A DNA stretch of 64,000 bases from Pelagomonas calceolata (Eukaryota > Sar > Pelagophyceae > Pelagomonadales > Pelagomonadaceae), in NCBI GenBank assembly GCA_918797485.1, contig CAKKNE010000001.1:1426001-1490000 (forward strand), written 5' to 3'. Each line of letters begins with the position of its first letter. Position 1 is the first letter of the stretch. A program made the position numbers and the translations under genes. This document shows positions 30,130-39,195 of this stretch, one piece after another. The notes below the pieces were generated by a model. It had not been told where the DNA came from. It saw nothing but the letters and a program-made list of their open reading frames with translations, and searched no databases.

Positions 30130-33039
30130 ATGGACGCGGCCCTCGTGGATTTTGTGAATGGCCTACCATCATTAAGCTGCGCCCTCGTCTCGACCTACGA
30201 GGACCTGGAGGATGGTAAAGCTGTAATAGAGGCGGCGCAGCACGTCCTCGGGTGCGCCGAGGCGGACGCGCACGCGTCGCTGGAAGCGCTGAGTGGGGTC
30301 GACGCCGGACGTTTGGAGAGATGCGAGGTCCGGGCGCAGCTCGACGCGCTGGACGCGCTCCGGAGGAAACGGCAGACGCCCTCGGGACCCGTGCCCCGTC
30401 CAGTCACGACCGCGCCGCATGCGCGCGACAAGGCGTTGTGCGACGCGTGCCGCGACCTTTGTGGGAATGATGTGGCGGCCGACGTCGCCGAGGCGCTGCG
30501 GCCGCCCGACCCGCGAGCTCTATGCGACGCGGCCGCGCGGCGCCACCGCAGCCTGGTCGTCGTGGAGCTCGCCGCTCGCGTGCTGCGCAAGGGCGGCGCC
30601 GCGAAAGCCGAGGTGAAACTCGTCTCGAAAGACCGCTGGGAGCTGGCGGGCACGGACCGCCAGCGCTTCTCGTCGGGCGCCGCCGTCTCGAATGTTAGAA
30701 GAGCGCTCGCCGCTTTACGGTCGTCGCGCGTCTTAGATCAGAAGATGCGGCTGCGCTGCGCCGTGCCGGCGTCGGCCGTGGCCGCCGGCGACGCCGAGGC
30801 GCTGCGGAGGGTCGTCCGCGTCGCGCTCGACGCGCTCTCCACAAAGAGCGTACCGGACGACTCCTCGGATTCCGATGTCGAGGCGCCGCGCGCCTCGCCG
30901 CCGCCGTCCTCGCCTCCACCAAAACGGCCGTCGCCGGCCCGGGACGAGCCGCCGCCGCCGCCGCGGCCGCGCCCGCCCCGCGCCACACCACCATCAGTGC
31001 CTCCGCCCCCGCGCCCGCGGCCTCCATTATCTCGCAGTCGCACGCCTCAGCGCGGCGAGCTGCGCTCGACCTCCCGGTTCGTGCCCGTCCGCGCGGCCGC
31101 GACGCGCGAGCGCCCCCGTCCGAGGTCGGCGGCGAGCTCGACGTCCGAGCGGCGCCGCGCCGCGACGCCGCCCCCGGCGGCACCACCGCGCGACGAGAAA
31201 GCGCTGGCAATGACGGGGAACGTCGCCGAGCTCAAGGCCTTCCTGCGGCGGCGCGACCTCGAGAAGCGGCGCGCGCGGTCCCAACCGGCGCCCGCGACCC
31301 AGCGCCGCCCGGTCCCGCAGCGGCCCACGCCTCCCAAAGCGTCGCCGCTCCTCCGACGAGCGGGAGAAGCGCCGCTCCCGGCGCCGCCCGACGACGTCCT
31401 GGCGAAGGCGCGGCACGAGAAAGCGCGCCAGGAGGCTGCGCGGCGCGTGAGACGGTGGGTCGACCCCGCCTCCAAACGGAAAAGGCCGCAGACCGCACCG
31501 ACGCGGTCTCGAGTCAAACGGCCCCCTCCCAAAATGCCGCCTCCCGTGTCCGACTGCGAATCTGTATCAGACGACGACGGCGCCTACTACCTGCCCCCGC
31601 CGTCTCGAAAAGACGAGCTCGCTTCAAGAGCATGGCTCGCGTCCCTCGGCTTCCGGTGCGCCGTACAGAGTCCGTCGCTGGCAAACCCGCTGACGAACGG
31701 CGCGCTCTTCGCCGACGTCGTGCTGAAGCTCGTTGACGTATCGATGATTCCACCGCGCGACCGCGCCATCCTAGATCGCGCCGTTTCAGGAAGGAGGCCG
31801 GCGTCGCGAAAAAGTGCGCGCGCGCGAGTGCGGTGCGCCCTGCGCTGCTTGAGGCATCTTCCCGTGCCGCGGAGTTATCTGGGCCGCGCGGCGCCCTTCG
31901 TCGGGTCCTCAGACTGCGCGTGGCCTTTATTAGCGGCGCTTTCGAAACTCGAGGCGCCGGGGCCTCGTGGTGTGGACGCGGAGGTCGACCGCCTTCCCGA
32001 TGTAGCGGAGAAGACGCGGCTCAGCCTCGCCATCTACCGCATGACGCCGGAAGAGATAGGGGTGCTCATCGAGAAGCTCCAGCGCTTGTGCCCGGCCGCC
32101 ATCGAGGAGGAAAGCAAGGACGAGATCTCTATCAGCGTCGACAAGATCGACGCGCGCACGTTCCGCGAGCTCGACCGGGACTCATCCAATGAGGACGCGG
32201 AGCCCCTCGCGCACGACCTGCTGCAGGCCTCGCGGGCCGCCGACGTTCGGTCCTCAAAGGAGCTGACGGCGACGGGCGCCCGGGTGCGGACCGTCGCGGC
32301 GGGGCTCCACGAGACGGTGCCGGCGCCGGCGGAGCCCGACGAGCCCGCGCCGCCGCGCGACGCCGCCGACGCGGCGCCGCCGCCGTTTCCTGCCGCCGAC
32401 GATCTCGACGCCGCCGACGCGACTCCATCTAAATTCCCGCGGCCGTGGCGCCTCGCCTACGCGGCCGAGGACCGATCGCAGTTAAGGCGGGCGCTCGACC
32501 GCTGGCTCGCGGAGCTCGGGGTCTGCGAGCGCGCGCCCGCTCTCCAGGTCGACGTGCTGAAGCGGGACCTCTCCGACGGTATGGTCCTTTGTGCATTGGC
32601 GGAGCGCCTCACGGGCGTCAAGCTCGCGCCGCTGCCCCCGAAGACGCCTTCACTAAGGCGGGCGAACCTGCGGAAGGCCCTCGACGTGCTGCGCGACTGG
32701 GACGTGCCCCTGGGCTGGCGCCACCCGGCGCCGGCCACGGAAGCGGGATGTGAACGCGGGGACTGGGGTTGTTTGTTGCCGCTGCTCGAGGACTGCTACC
32801 GGTGTTCCCTCAAGTGGGCGCCGCGGGCGGCCTTCACGGAAGGTGTCTCGGCGGACGTCGCGGCCGACGGCGAGGCCGTAGATTGTTCGGGAAATGCCGT
32901 GCGGCCCTGCGTCGGCGCCGTGCGCGCCCGCCCGCCGCCGCGGCGGTTAGGTGAAGAGGAGGACGCGCCGCCCGTGGCGCGGCGCTGGTCCGAGCAGTCG
33001 TTCGTGCGCCGGGCGCCGCGGCCGATGCCTCGTGATTAA
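30130..33039 (+). CDS. Calponin-homology-like, Pro-rich cytoskeletal protein
   Basis: Single exon, 969 aa starting MDAALVDFVNGLPSL. The N-terminal ~100 residues (ALVDFVNGL...YEDLEDGKAVIEAAQHVL) fit a CH/Hook-like pattern. A Pro/Arg/Ser-rich linker spans about 255-500. A second CH-like segment starts at about 520 (ASRAWLASLGF...NGALFADVVLKLVD) and a third near 785-890 (LRRALDRWLAELGV...LSDGMVLCALAERLTG...RRANLRKALDVLRDWDVP). Multiple CH domains suggest microtubule or actin binding, perhaps axonemal. The start was set at the first ATG; no codon upstream in frame is an ATG. Confidence 0.75.
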   Translation: MDAALVDFVNGLPSLSCALVSTYEDLEDGKAVIEAAQHVLGCAEADAHASLEALSGVDAGRLERCEVRAQLDALDALRRKRQTPSGPVPRPVTTAPHARDKALCDACRDLCGNDVAADVAEALRPPDPRALCDAAARRHRSLVVVELAARVLRKGGAAKAEVKLVSKDRWELAGTDRQRFSSGAAVSNVRRALAALRSSRVLDQKMRLRCAVPASAVAAGDAEALRRVVRVALDALSTKSVPDDSSDSDVEAPRASPPPSSPPPKRPSPARDEPPPPPRPRPPRATPPSVPPPPRPRPPLSRSRTPQRGELRSTSRFVPVRAAATRERPRPRSAASSTSERRRAATPPPAAPPRDEKALAMTGNVAELKAFLRRRDLEKRRARSQPAPATQRRPVPQRPTPPKASPLLRRAGEAPLPAPPDDVLAKARHEKARQEAARRVRRWVDPASKRKRPQTAPTRSRVKRPPPKMPPPVSDCESVSDDDGAYYLPPPSRKDELASRAWLASLGFRCAVQSPSLANPLTNGALFADVVLKLVDVSMIPPRDRAILDRAVSGRRPASRKSARARVRCALRCLRHLPVPRSYLGRAAPFVGSSDCAWPLLAALSKLEAPGPRGVDAEVDRLPDVAEKTRLSLAIYRMTPEEIGVLIEKLQRLCPAAIEEESKDEISISVDKIDARTFRELDRDSSNEDAEPLAHDLLQASRAADVRSSKELTATGARVRTVAAGLHETVPAPAEPDEPAPPRDAADAAPPPFPAADDLDAADATPSKFPRPWRLAYAAEDRSQLRRALDRWLAELGVCERAPALQVDVLKRDLSDGMVLCALAERLTGVKLAPLPPKTPSLRRANLRKALDVLRDWDVPLGWRHPAPATEAGCERGDWGCLLPLLEDCYRCSLKWAPRAAFTEGVSADVAADGEAVDCSGNAVRPCVGAVRARPPPRRLGEEEDAPPVARRWSEQSFVRRAPRPMPRD

Positions 33040-33045
33040 TTAGTT

Positions 33046-34202
33046 TTACTCTACTTGGCGCCCGTCTTGCCCTTCTTCGTCTTCGAGGCGGCCGCGGCGT
33101 CCTTGGCGCCCGTCGCGCCGCCCTTGCCCTTTTTCGTCTCGGAAACCTGTTTTGCCGTCCTTCGCGCCGTTGTTTTCCTTGGCCCGCGGCGGCGGCGGCG
33201 GCTTCTTCTTCTTCGGCTTCGGCTTGTCCTTGACGAGCGGCTTCGAGCCGAGAGCGTTCGCCAGCTTCTCGAGCTCGCGCTCCTGCTCCTCCTCGGCCCG
33301 CAGTTTCTGCTCGGCCGCGTCCGCGGCCGCCTTCACGCGCGCCGCGCGCTCGGCCTTGGCGGCCTTGGCACCCTTCGCCTCGCGGCAGTACGACAATAAC
33401 GTCTGGCGCTCCTGGCCGCTCGCGTCGCGGACCGTGACATACAACTCTTCGGGATCGTCGCGGTGGATCTTGACGACTGTGGCGATGGTTTCAGTACCTT
33501 TCTTGGTCACGAAGACCTTCGATCCCTTCTTCAATGTATCAGCAAACGCCGCCTGCTTGCGCATCTGCGTGGGAAGGGAGGCGTACACCCACGCCATCGC
33601 CGCGATGTCGCGAGTCGCGAGTTGGAGACAGGACGCCGGGCGCGAACCTTCTGGCGCTTCGCCTTGGCGGCCTTGGCCTGGGACTTGGAGAGCGGTGGCG
33701 CGGGCGCGGGCGCCGGGGCGGCGGCGGCCTTCTTCCGCGCCGCCCGTTCCGCCCGTTCCCGCTCTTCCTCGTCCTCGAGGCCTGGAGGGCCAGAATCCTC
33801 CGAGTCGTCCGAGTCGTAGTCCGAGTCCTCGGAGTCGGAGCCGCCGGCCGAGCCGCCGGCCGAGGCGCCGTTCTCCTCGAGGCCTGGCGGGCCGTCGTCA
33901 TCGTCGTCGAGACCGGTGTCGAGACCGGGCGGGCCGGACTCGTCGGAGCAGTCGGACTCGTAGTAGTCGCTGTCCTGCTTGCGGCGCGCGTCCCAGACTT
34001 TCGCCGCTACTTCCAGCCGGCGCAGGTCGAGGGTCGCGACGAAGGCGCACGTCTGCGCGACGGCCTCCGAGGCGCGCCGTTCCAGGTCCGCGCGATCGAG
34101 GCAGTCCTTGTGCTCCAATGCGCCGGCCTCGATGACGGTCTTTAGATCCTTGATCTTCAGGGCGGAGAGCGCGAGCGGGTCGCTTGTGGCGCCGGCCGCC
34201 AT
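33046..34202 (-). CDS. SAP/ARMET-like domain protein with acidic middle and Lys-rich tail, two exons
   Basis: Exon 1 is 33648-34202 and exon 2 is 33046-33564 (357 aa as read). Residues 14-45 (SALKIKDLKTVIEAGALEHKDCLDRADLERRA) match the SAP-like C-domain pattern of MANF/ARMET proteins. The middle has repeats of GPPGLE with Asp/Ser stretches. After the intron a small Tudor/SH3-like block follows (LKKGSKVFVTKKGTETIATVVKI...ELYVTVRDASGQ) and then a coiled, Lys/Pro-rich tail. Near 33150 the natural Lys/Gly/Ala-rich tail appears to shift frame: the other frame reads KGKTGAK and stops at 33051. The last 40 residues are therefore uncertain. Confidence 0.65.
33565..33647 (-). mobile_element. Introner-like intron, 83 bp
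   Basis: Sense donor GTTCGCGCCCGGCGTCC, acceptor CCCACGCAG, phase 0 (KRQK|MRKQAAF). It carries catcgcggcgatggcgtgg, an introner-core variant, and donor-side cggcgtcc as in type C introns. Confidence 0.7.
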
Positions 34203-34596
34203 GCTTGGATTTGGGTCACTCGGACTCGCTCTTCGCGTCCGCGACAGTGCTCAGCGGCTAGAGCAATTGTCCTCTGGTCCTCGCGCGACGAATGCTTGGG
34301 CCACGGCGCTTTAAATCGCCGTCGCGCGTGTGCGAGGCAAATTGAGGCCCAATCAAAACAGGTTTTACAGCGCGGTCTGTCGCTCGCACGTGCGCAAACA
34401 AGAAGCACTCAGTGGCTATTCAATCGCACCGCGCGCTGCTGACTCTCGAACTCCGACTCTGAGAACCGCTTAAGTACTCTCCTCTGAGACCTTAGTCATC
34501 AGACGCGGACCGGCGTCGTCGCTATCTGAGGCCCTGGCCTTCCTCGATGCGGTGCCCGAGAATGATCGCGACGGCACGTGGTTGTACGCGGTGGGC
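34203..34596. other. Spacer upstream of the SAP-like gene and the Sel1 fragment
   Basis: 394 bp. The reading frame of the Sel1-like gene stays open without an ATG back to an in-frame TAA at about 34473, so a missing 5' exon is possible. Nothing else identified. Confidence 0.4.
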
Positions 34597-34974
34597 ATGG
34601 TGCACAAGCGGCTCGCGGAGAGCCACCGCGACGAGCATGCGAAGGCGACGGTTCGACACATCTGTGCCGCGATGGCGAAGGGTCACACCCGGGCAGCCTA
34701 CGATGTTGGAGTTCTCTCCGAGGAGGGCTTTGGTGCCTCGGTCAACCTAACCAACGCGTATCTACTTTACATGCTCGGATGCAGGTCGAGGGACGAGCGA
34801 GCGATTGCTCGCGTGCGAGAACTCCGCGCGAACATGACTGCACCCTTCTTCGTGGCACTCGGGACGGCACACGACAGAGGAATCCTTTCAGAGGCGAGAG
34901 TGAGGGGCAACGAGACGCTCGAGGACCTCCGGGAATTTTACCTGATGTTTGAGCCCCCGGGGAACCATCCTTGA
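34597..34974 (+). CDS. Sel1-like repeat protein, probably incomplete
   Basis: 125 aa from the first ATG. The segment HTRAAYDVGVLSEEGFGASVNLTNAYLLYMLGC has the Sel1 pattern A.Y.LG.L...G.G...D...A...Y. The frame is open upstream to about 34476 (ALAFLDAVPENDRDGTWLYAVGM) but without ATG, so the true 5' end is unknown. Convergent with Notchless, with 15 bp between stop codons. Confidence 0.5.
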   Translation: MVHKRLAESHRDEHAKATVRHICAAMAKGHTRAAYDVGVLSEEGFGASVNLTNAYLLYMLGCRSRDERAIARVRELRANMTAPFFVALGTAHDRGILSEARVRGNETLEDLREFYLMFEPPGNHP

Positions 34975-34989
34975 TTAGAGTCATAAGAA

Positions 34990-36645
34990 CTACGGATGCC
35001 ACATCTTAATCGTCCGGTCCTTCGACCCCGAGGCCACCGCCGCGCCGCACGGCGACGCGTCGACGCAGAAGACCTCGTCCAAATGCCCCGGGAGCGTGCC
35101 GAGGGCCGCGGCGAACTTGCGCGTCTTCGTCGTGACGTTCTTCGCTTCGGACCCGGGCACGCCGTCGTCCGCCGCGCTCCAGACTTTTAAAGTGGAGTCT
35201 TTGGACGCCGAAACAACTAGACGAGAGTCGGGCGCCCAGGCCAAAGCGTAGACGGCGCCGACGTGGCCCGCCAACGTCGCGAGGAAGGCCCCGGTCCGCC
35301 CGTGCCACAACTTGATCTTCTTGTCGAAGGAGGCCGACGCGAACTTCCGCGCGTCCGGACTGAAAAGAATGGAGTTGACGGGCTGCTGGTGGCCCGTCAG
35401 GCGCGCCTTGGGCTTCGTCTTTGCGGCCCCGGCCTTCAGCGAGGTCCAGAAGAGTAATGTAGCGTCGTCCGAGCCGCTCACTAACCTCTCGCACGTCGCA
35501 TGACCGCCGTTCGCATTCACGAAGGCATCGTAGCGTTGTTTGGATGTAGAAACGACGTCGTTGAACGTTGTACCTTTAAAGGGCTTCTGGGCTTCGAAGG
35601 GCCCCGTGCGACACACAAAAGCCGAGGCCAATGCTAGCGCGTTCACGCGGTGGCCGTGGCCCTGGAGAGTATTGGCCAGTTTCCCGTCGCGCCACTTGCC
35701 ATCGGCGGACCGCCAGACTTTTACTGTTCGATCTCTAGAACCGGAGTACAAGGCGCCGTCACCCGACCAGGCCAGACATTCCACGCCGTCGCTGTGGCCG
35801 CTTAGCGACGTGACCATCTGGGCCGTCCGCACCTGTGCGCAAATCAATCAGTGAGTCGGGTGCGGCACGCCATCGAGCCGACGTCGCGTCGATGGCGTGG
35901 AGGCGCGTCGCGACAATTTGATTTATGCACTGGTGCGCGCGTTCCAGATTTTGCAAGTGCAGTCCTTGGACGCCGAGGCCAGCAACTCGCAGGTGGACTG
36001 GGATGCGTCCGCCAGGTGGCAGGGGAGCCACGCGAGTGCCGTGATCCACTTTGAGTGCCTCTTGAGAACGCGGCACTCGCCGTCTGAACGCCACACTCTT
36101 ACCTCGCCGGCTCGATCTCCGGACGCGACCATCCTTGCATCGGGCGACCAGCTCAGACACAGAACGTGGTGCTTGTGTCCACTGTAGGTCTTCTGGGGTA
36201 TGTTAGCTAAAGCATCCCACAACCGTACTGTGGCATCACCGCCGCCAGACGCCACTTTTTTACCGTCCGGCGAGAACTGGACGTGGAGTACGGCATCGCT
36301 ATGCCCTGGCAGCGTCTCGGCGCATCGAGACACGCGTCTCACTCTGAAGACAGCCAAAGGCTCATAAGTCAACGTGAGCGTCTGCTCCGTGCTAAACGAA
36401 TACTGCTCCTGGAACTCTTGTAACGTTCCAGGAACACTGACCTCGCCGGCATAGAAGGCGTAGGGTGTGCTATTCGTGTCGCTCTTCAGTTTTGAGACGA
36501 TGCTCCCGAGCTCGGCCGGGCCGGACGCGAGGGGCACTTCCAACGCGGGGCCGAGCTCGGCGCCTTCTACCGATTTCAGTTGGACGCGCACGGACTCGTC
36601 GAGCTTCGGGCGCTTTGACGTTTGTGCTTCGTCGAGCGATGCCAT
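34990..36645 (-). CDS. NLE1: Notchless homologue, WD40 60S ribosome assembly factor, two exons
   Basis: Exon 1 is 35941-36645 and exon 2 is 34990-35832 (515 aa). Notchless (yeast Rsa4) is a nucleolar/nuclear WD40 protein whose NLE domain contacts the Mdn1 AAA ATPase during late pre-60S maturation. The N-terminal NLE domain is clear (TLTYEPLAVFRVRRVSRCAETLPGHSDAV), followed by eight WD40 repeats (GGGDATVRLWDAL, GDRAGEVRVWRSD, SKDCTCKIWN, SRDRTVKVWRS, SFDKKIKLWHG, SKDSTLKVWS, SKDRTIKMWHP). The length suits the family. Correct joining requires a GC donor (see findings). Confidence 0.95.
35833..35932 (-). mobile_element. Introner element (type A), Notchless intron 35833-35940 with GC donor
   Basis: 100 bp with ends CTGTGCGCAAATC and GATTTATGCACTG. 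Flanking 8-mers are gtccgcac (35825-35832) and gtgcgcgc (35933-35940), matching at 6 of 8. On the sense strand the donor copy starts GC, not GT. Acceptor GCGCACAG, phase 0: KIWN|VRTAQM. The interior has cacgccatcgag and cgtcgatggcgtgg. Confidence 0.88.
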
Positions 36646-36993
36646 TGCAGGCTGCAGCTCTCCTCTGTGTTTTTTGCTACGACAGCGTTTTGACCAGCGT
36701 ATTTCAGTAGCTGCCGCCTCGACAGGATGTCTGAGGTGTTTGCGACAAGGCTCAATATCAGCTTAGAGCACGGTACGTCGCGGCTGCAGCTACTCGAGGG
36801 TTGTTGTGATTGCTAGTGTGCTATTACGCTATCGCGGTTTCGAGTTACATCGCATCACAGCCTCAAAGCTCCCTCCCTGAGCTTGCAACGGCCTTCTTGT
36901 TGCAACCCGACTGCGCACAGATCCCACAGGGCCAGCACAGCGAATCTCATCGCAGTTGCACGGCTGAAACGCAGCGTTTTGGAAGCTGACATC
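36646..36993. other. Divergent promoter region, Notchless and lumen-like gene
   Basis: 348 bp between opposite starts. No introner or palindromic repeat was seen. Confidence 0.5.
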
Positions 36994-37596
36994 ATGAGAC
37001 CCACTACAGTCCTCGCGCTGCTCCACGCCACGCATGCGATGCAGCTCGCGACGCAACGCCGCAGCGTCCTCAAGGGCTGCGGCGTCGCTATTGCGGCCCC
37101 GCTTGTCGCGAACGCCGACGACGAGCCCGTCGCCGCTGTTGCCGACGCGCCCGCTGTCGAGGCGCCGCCGCCGCCCCCGCCCGCCAAGACTTCGGCCATC
37201 GACGACGCTAGAGATAGAGCAAAACGCTACGCCGAGTTCTCCAAGACGCTGCGGAGGACCTACGACAAGAACCAACTAAACGCGGCCTACGCCGAGATGG
37301 TTTCGTTTGAGAAGGAATTAGCTAGGATCGCGCCGACGAAGGAGGCCGCCGAGGGCGCGAAGGAGCTGAAGCAAGTTCTGAGGGACTTGTACGACGCGGC
37401 GAAGAGGGACGACCGGAGAGTGGTGCAGAAGAAGGTCGGCGAGGTTTCTGATGCGGTATCGTATTTGGCCGACGCCTTGCAGTCCGCAAAAAATGGAGGC
37501 GTTTTCTTGGACGAGCAGCCGATAGGCAAGCTCCGGAGCGACTGGCAGCCGGGGCCGGGCTACGAGGCCGTCAAATCGCTAACATATGCTCCTTAG
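36994..37596 (+). CDS. Predicted thylakoid-lumen four-helix protein
   Basis: Single exon, 200 aa starting MRPTTVLALLHATHAMQ, signal-peptide-like. A twin-Arg-type segment follows (ATQRRSVLKGCGVAIAAPLVANA) ending in a plausible cleavage site. A Pro-rich linker leads into a helical bundle (IDDARDRAKRYAEFSKTL, MVSFEKELARIAPTK, LKQVLRDLYDAAKRDD, VGEVSDAVSYLADALQ). Size, leader and helices fit PsbQ-like lumen subunits of photosystem II, but no diagnostic motif is visible. Its TAG stop directly abuts the stop of the gene on the opposite strand. Confidence 0.7.
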   Translation: MRPTTVLALLHATHAMQLATQRRSVLKGCGVAIAAPLVANADDEPVAAVADAPAVEAPPPPPPAKTSAIDDARDRAKRYAEFSKTLRRTYDKNQLNAAYAEMVSFEKELARIAPTKEAAEGAKELKQVLRDLYDAAKRDDRRVVQKKVGEVSDAVSYLADALQSAKNGGVFLDEQPIGKLRSDWQPGPGYEAVKSLTYAP

Positions 37597-38818
37597 CTAG
37601 CGCCTAGGGTCTCTCACGGGTTTCGTCGTCGGCCAGTCGGCTACCAATGACGTCGCCTGGAGACACACGTCGAGGGCCGTCGCCGCGGGCAGCGCGTGGT
37701 GGAGCAGGTAGTCCCGCCGTTGTTGAGGCATGTCCGGCTGGGCAGCTAAAGATTCGCGGTAGGAGTACCAGCCGAGCCTGCGAGCGGCGCGCGTCGACGG
37801 CGTCTCGGAGAACGGCGCACCACCACCACGCCATCGACGCGACCACGCCACGTTCAAGTCGACGGAAAGGACGCCGCGAGACTCGCGTGAACGACGTCGC
37901 GAGGCGCGCCGCGATGAGATGCGGCAGCGCCCGACACTCGTCCTTGGATAAGGTCGACCTCTGCAGGAACCCCTCGACAAATTTCTGGGCGCCCTGCACG
38001 GCCACGTGGTCCCCCTTATCAGTGAAGCCGCTCCTTTTATTTTCAGAAGTACAGAGGTTAACCATCACGTAAGCCGCTCCAATCGCGACGTCGTTGACCC
38101 TCCAACTATAAACACAGTCGCCCACGTCCAAGATGCCCCATTTATCTCCGTGTAATAGTATGTTCGCGTCGTTGAAATCCCCATGTAGCGTCGCCATCGG
38201 TAAACTATCAAAGTTCTGGGAAGCGTAGTTCTCGATGCACGTCTCGACGAGTTTGACTCTCTTAACATCGCAGTCCATGCTCCTCAATTTACTAGAGAAG
38301 GTCGCGACGGCCGGGAACCGCCTCAGATCCCACAGATGCAATCGGTGCAAGGCTTGGTGGTCGAACGTGTCCAGTGCTTTACGAATATCTCCCAGGAAGG
38401 AGCCCGCCCTCTCCAGTAGTGAAGGCGTCATCGTCGACGAAGATAACACGTCGCCGTCGACCCACCTTAGTAAACGTAGCGTCGTCCGTTTTAACGTTAC
38501 CCTAGATTGGGCCTCGACCGGTGCCCTTATGTTATGATCTTCCAGGTGTTTCAATAGTTGAGATTGGGCATCTAACAACTGCGTATTGCGACTTTCGACA
38601 CCGTTGTGCGCCTTGAGGACATACGTGCCGTACGGACTCGTGACTCGGAAATTCTGGTCGTCGTAGGAATCGAGCTCTTTCACGGCCGTGGCGGGCACGT
38701 TGAAGTGCTTCCTTAGTAATTGAGTGGCGTCGTCGATGGAGTAGCTCGGCTTCATTTTTTTGCGCTCTTGCTCCTCGGCGGTGCAGGCTTTGGCATCGGC
38801 CTCTGCGGTGCTGGCCAT
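37597..38818 (-). CDS. Aminoglycoside-phosphotransferase-fold kinase, hydroxylysine-kinase-like, two exons
   Basis: Exon 1 is 37893-38818 and exon 2 is 37597-37777 (368 aa). The fold matches HYKK/AGPHD1, which phosphorylates 5-hydroxylysine. ATP-site strands: QNFRVTSPYGTYVLKAHN. Catalytic loop LHGDFNDANILL (about 208) and metal-binding GILDVGDCVYSW (about 230). Splicing (LATS|LGWYSYRESL...DYLLHHALPAATAL) restores the family C-terminal helices; unspliced, the frame turns into Arg-rich nonsense. Substrate is inferred from family likeness. The start MASTAEADAK was preferred over an ATG 126 bp upstream. Confidence 0.8.
37778..37892 (-). mobile_element. Introner-like intron (type C), 115 bp
   Basis: Sense donor GTTCACGCGAGTCT followed by cgcggcgtcc, acceptor CGCTCGCAG, phase 2. 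The body contains gtcgcgtcgatggcgtgg. An alternative donor 3 bp upstream (GTCGTT) would also keep the frame. Confidence 0.7.
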
Positions 38819-38953
38819 TGCTGTTAGGCGTCGGCTGGCGTCTTGGGTTGTCGGCTGGCGTCTTGGGTTGTCGGAGCAGTCGCTCACAGTCGCTGGTGAT
38901 CCGTGAGCCACCGATGCGACAGCAATTGGCTCCGGCGTCGGCAAAACCGATGA

Positions 38954-38975
38954 GCTAGCGGCTGTAAGACACTAG
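38954..38975 (-). repeat. GCTAG palindromic short repeat, copy 4
   Basis: 22 bp (gctagcggctg ... agacactag), 136 bp upstream of the hydroxylysine-kinase-like start codon, followed 11 bp later by the 42-bp dispersed repeat. Confidence 0.8.
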
Positions 38976-38985
38976 AAATAGTTTT

Positions 38986-39027
38986 GAGGGGTACGGGGGA
39001 CCCTTGCGACGTAACTAGCCTGAGCCT
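38986..39027. repeat. Dispersed repeat, copy 2, with tandem gcctga tail
   Basis: About 90 percent identical to 10706-10746, including the segment tgcgacgtaactagcct. It ends in tandem gcctga hexamers (39019-39035). The remainder of the 38819-39195 spacer shows nothing else. Confidence 0.75.
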
Positions 39028-39195
39028 GAGCCTGAGTTTTGAGGGATTCGGAAAGAGTAGTAGGCTTAGTCAGTACCTATTAAGGAAAAGTAGGAAGTCC
39101 TCGTAGCAGGCCGCGCGGAACTCCTCGACGCTCCGCCACTCTTCGCCCCAAACTTCAATATAACACAAGTGCTATACGACCACAGGAGAGGGAGC

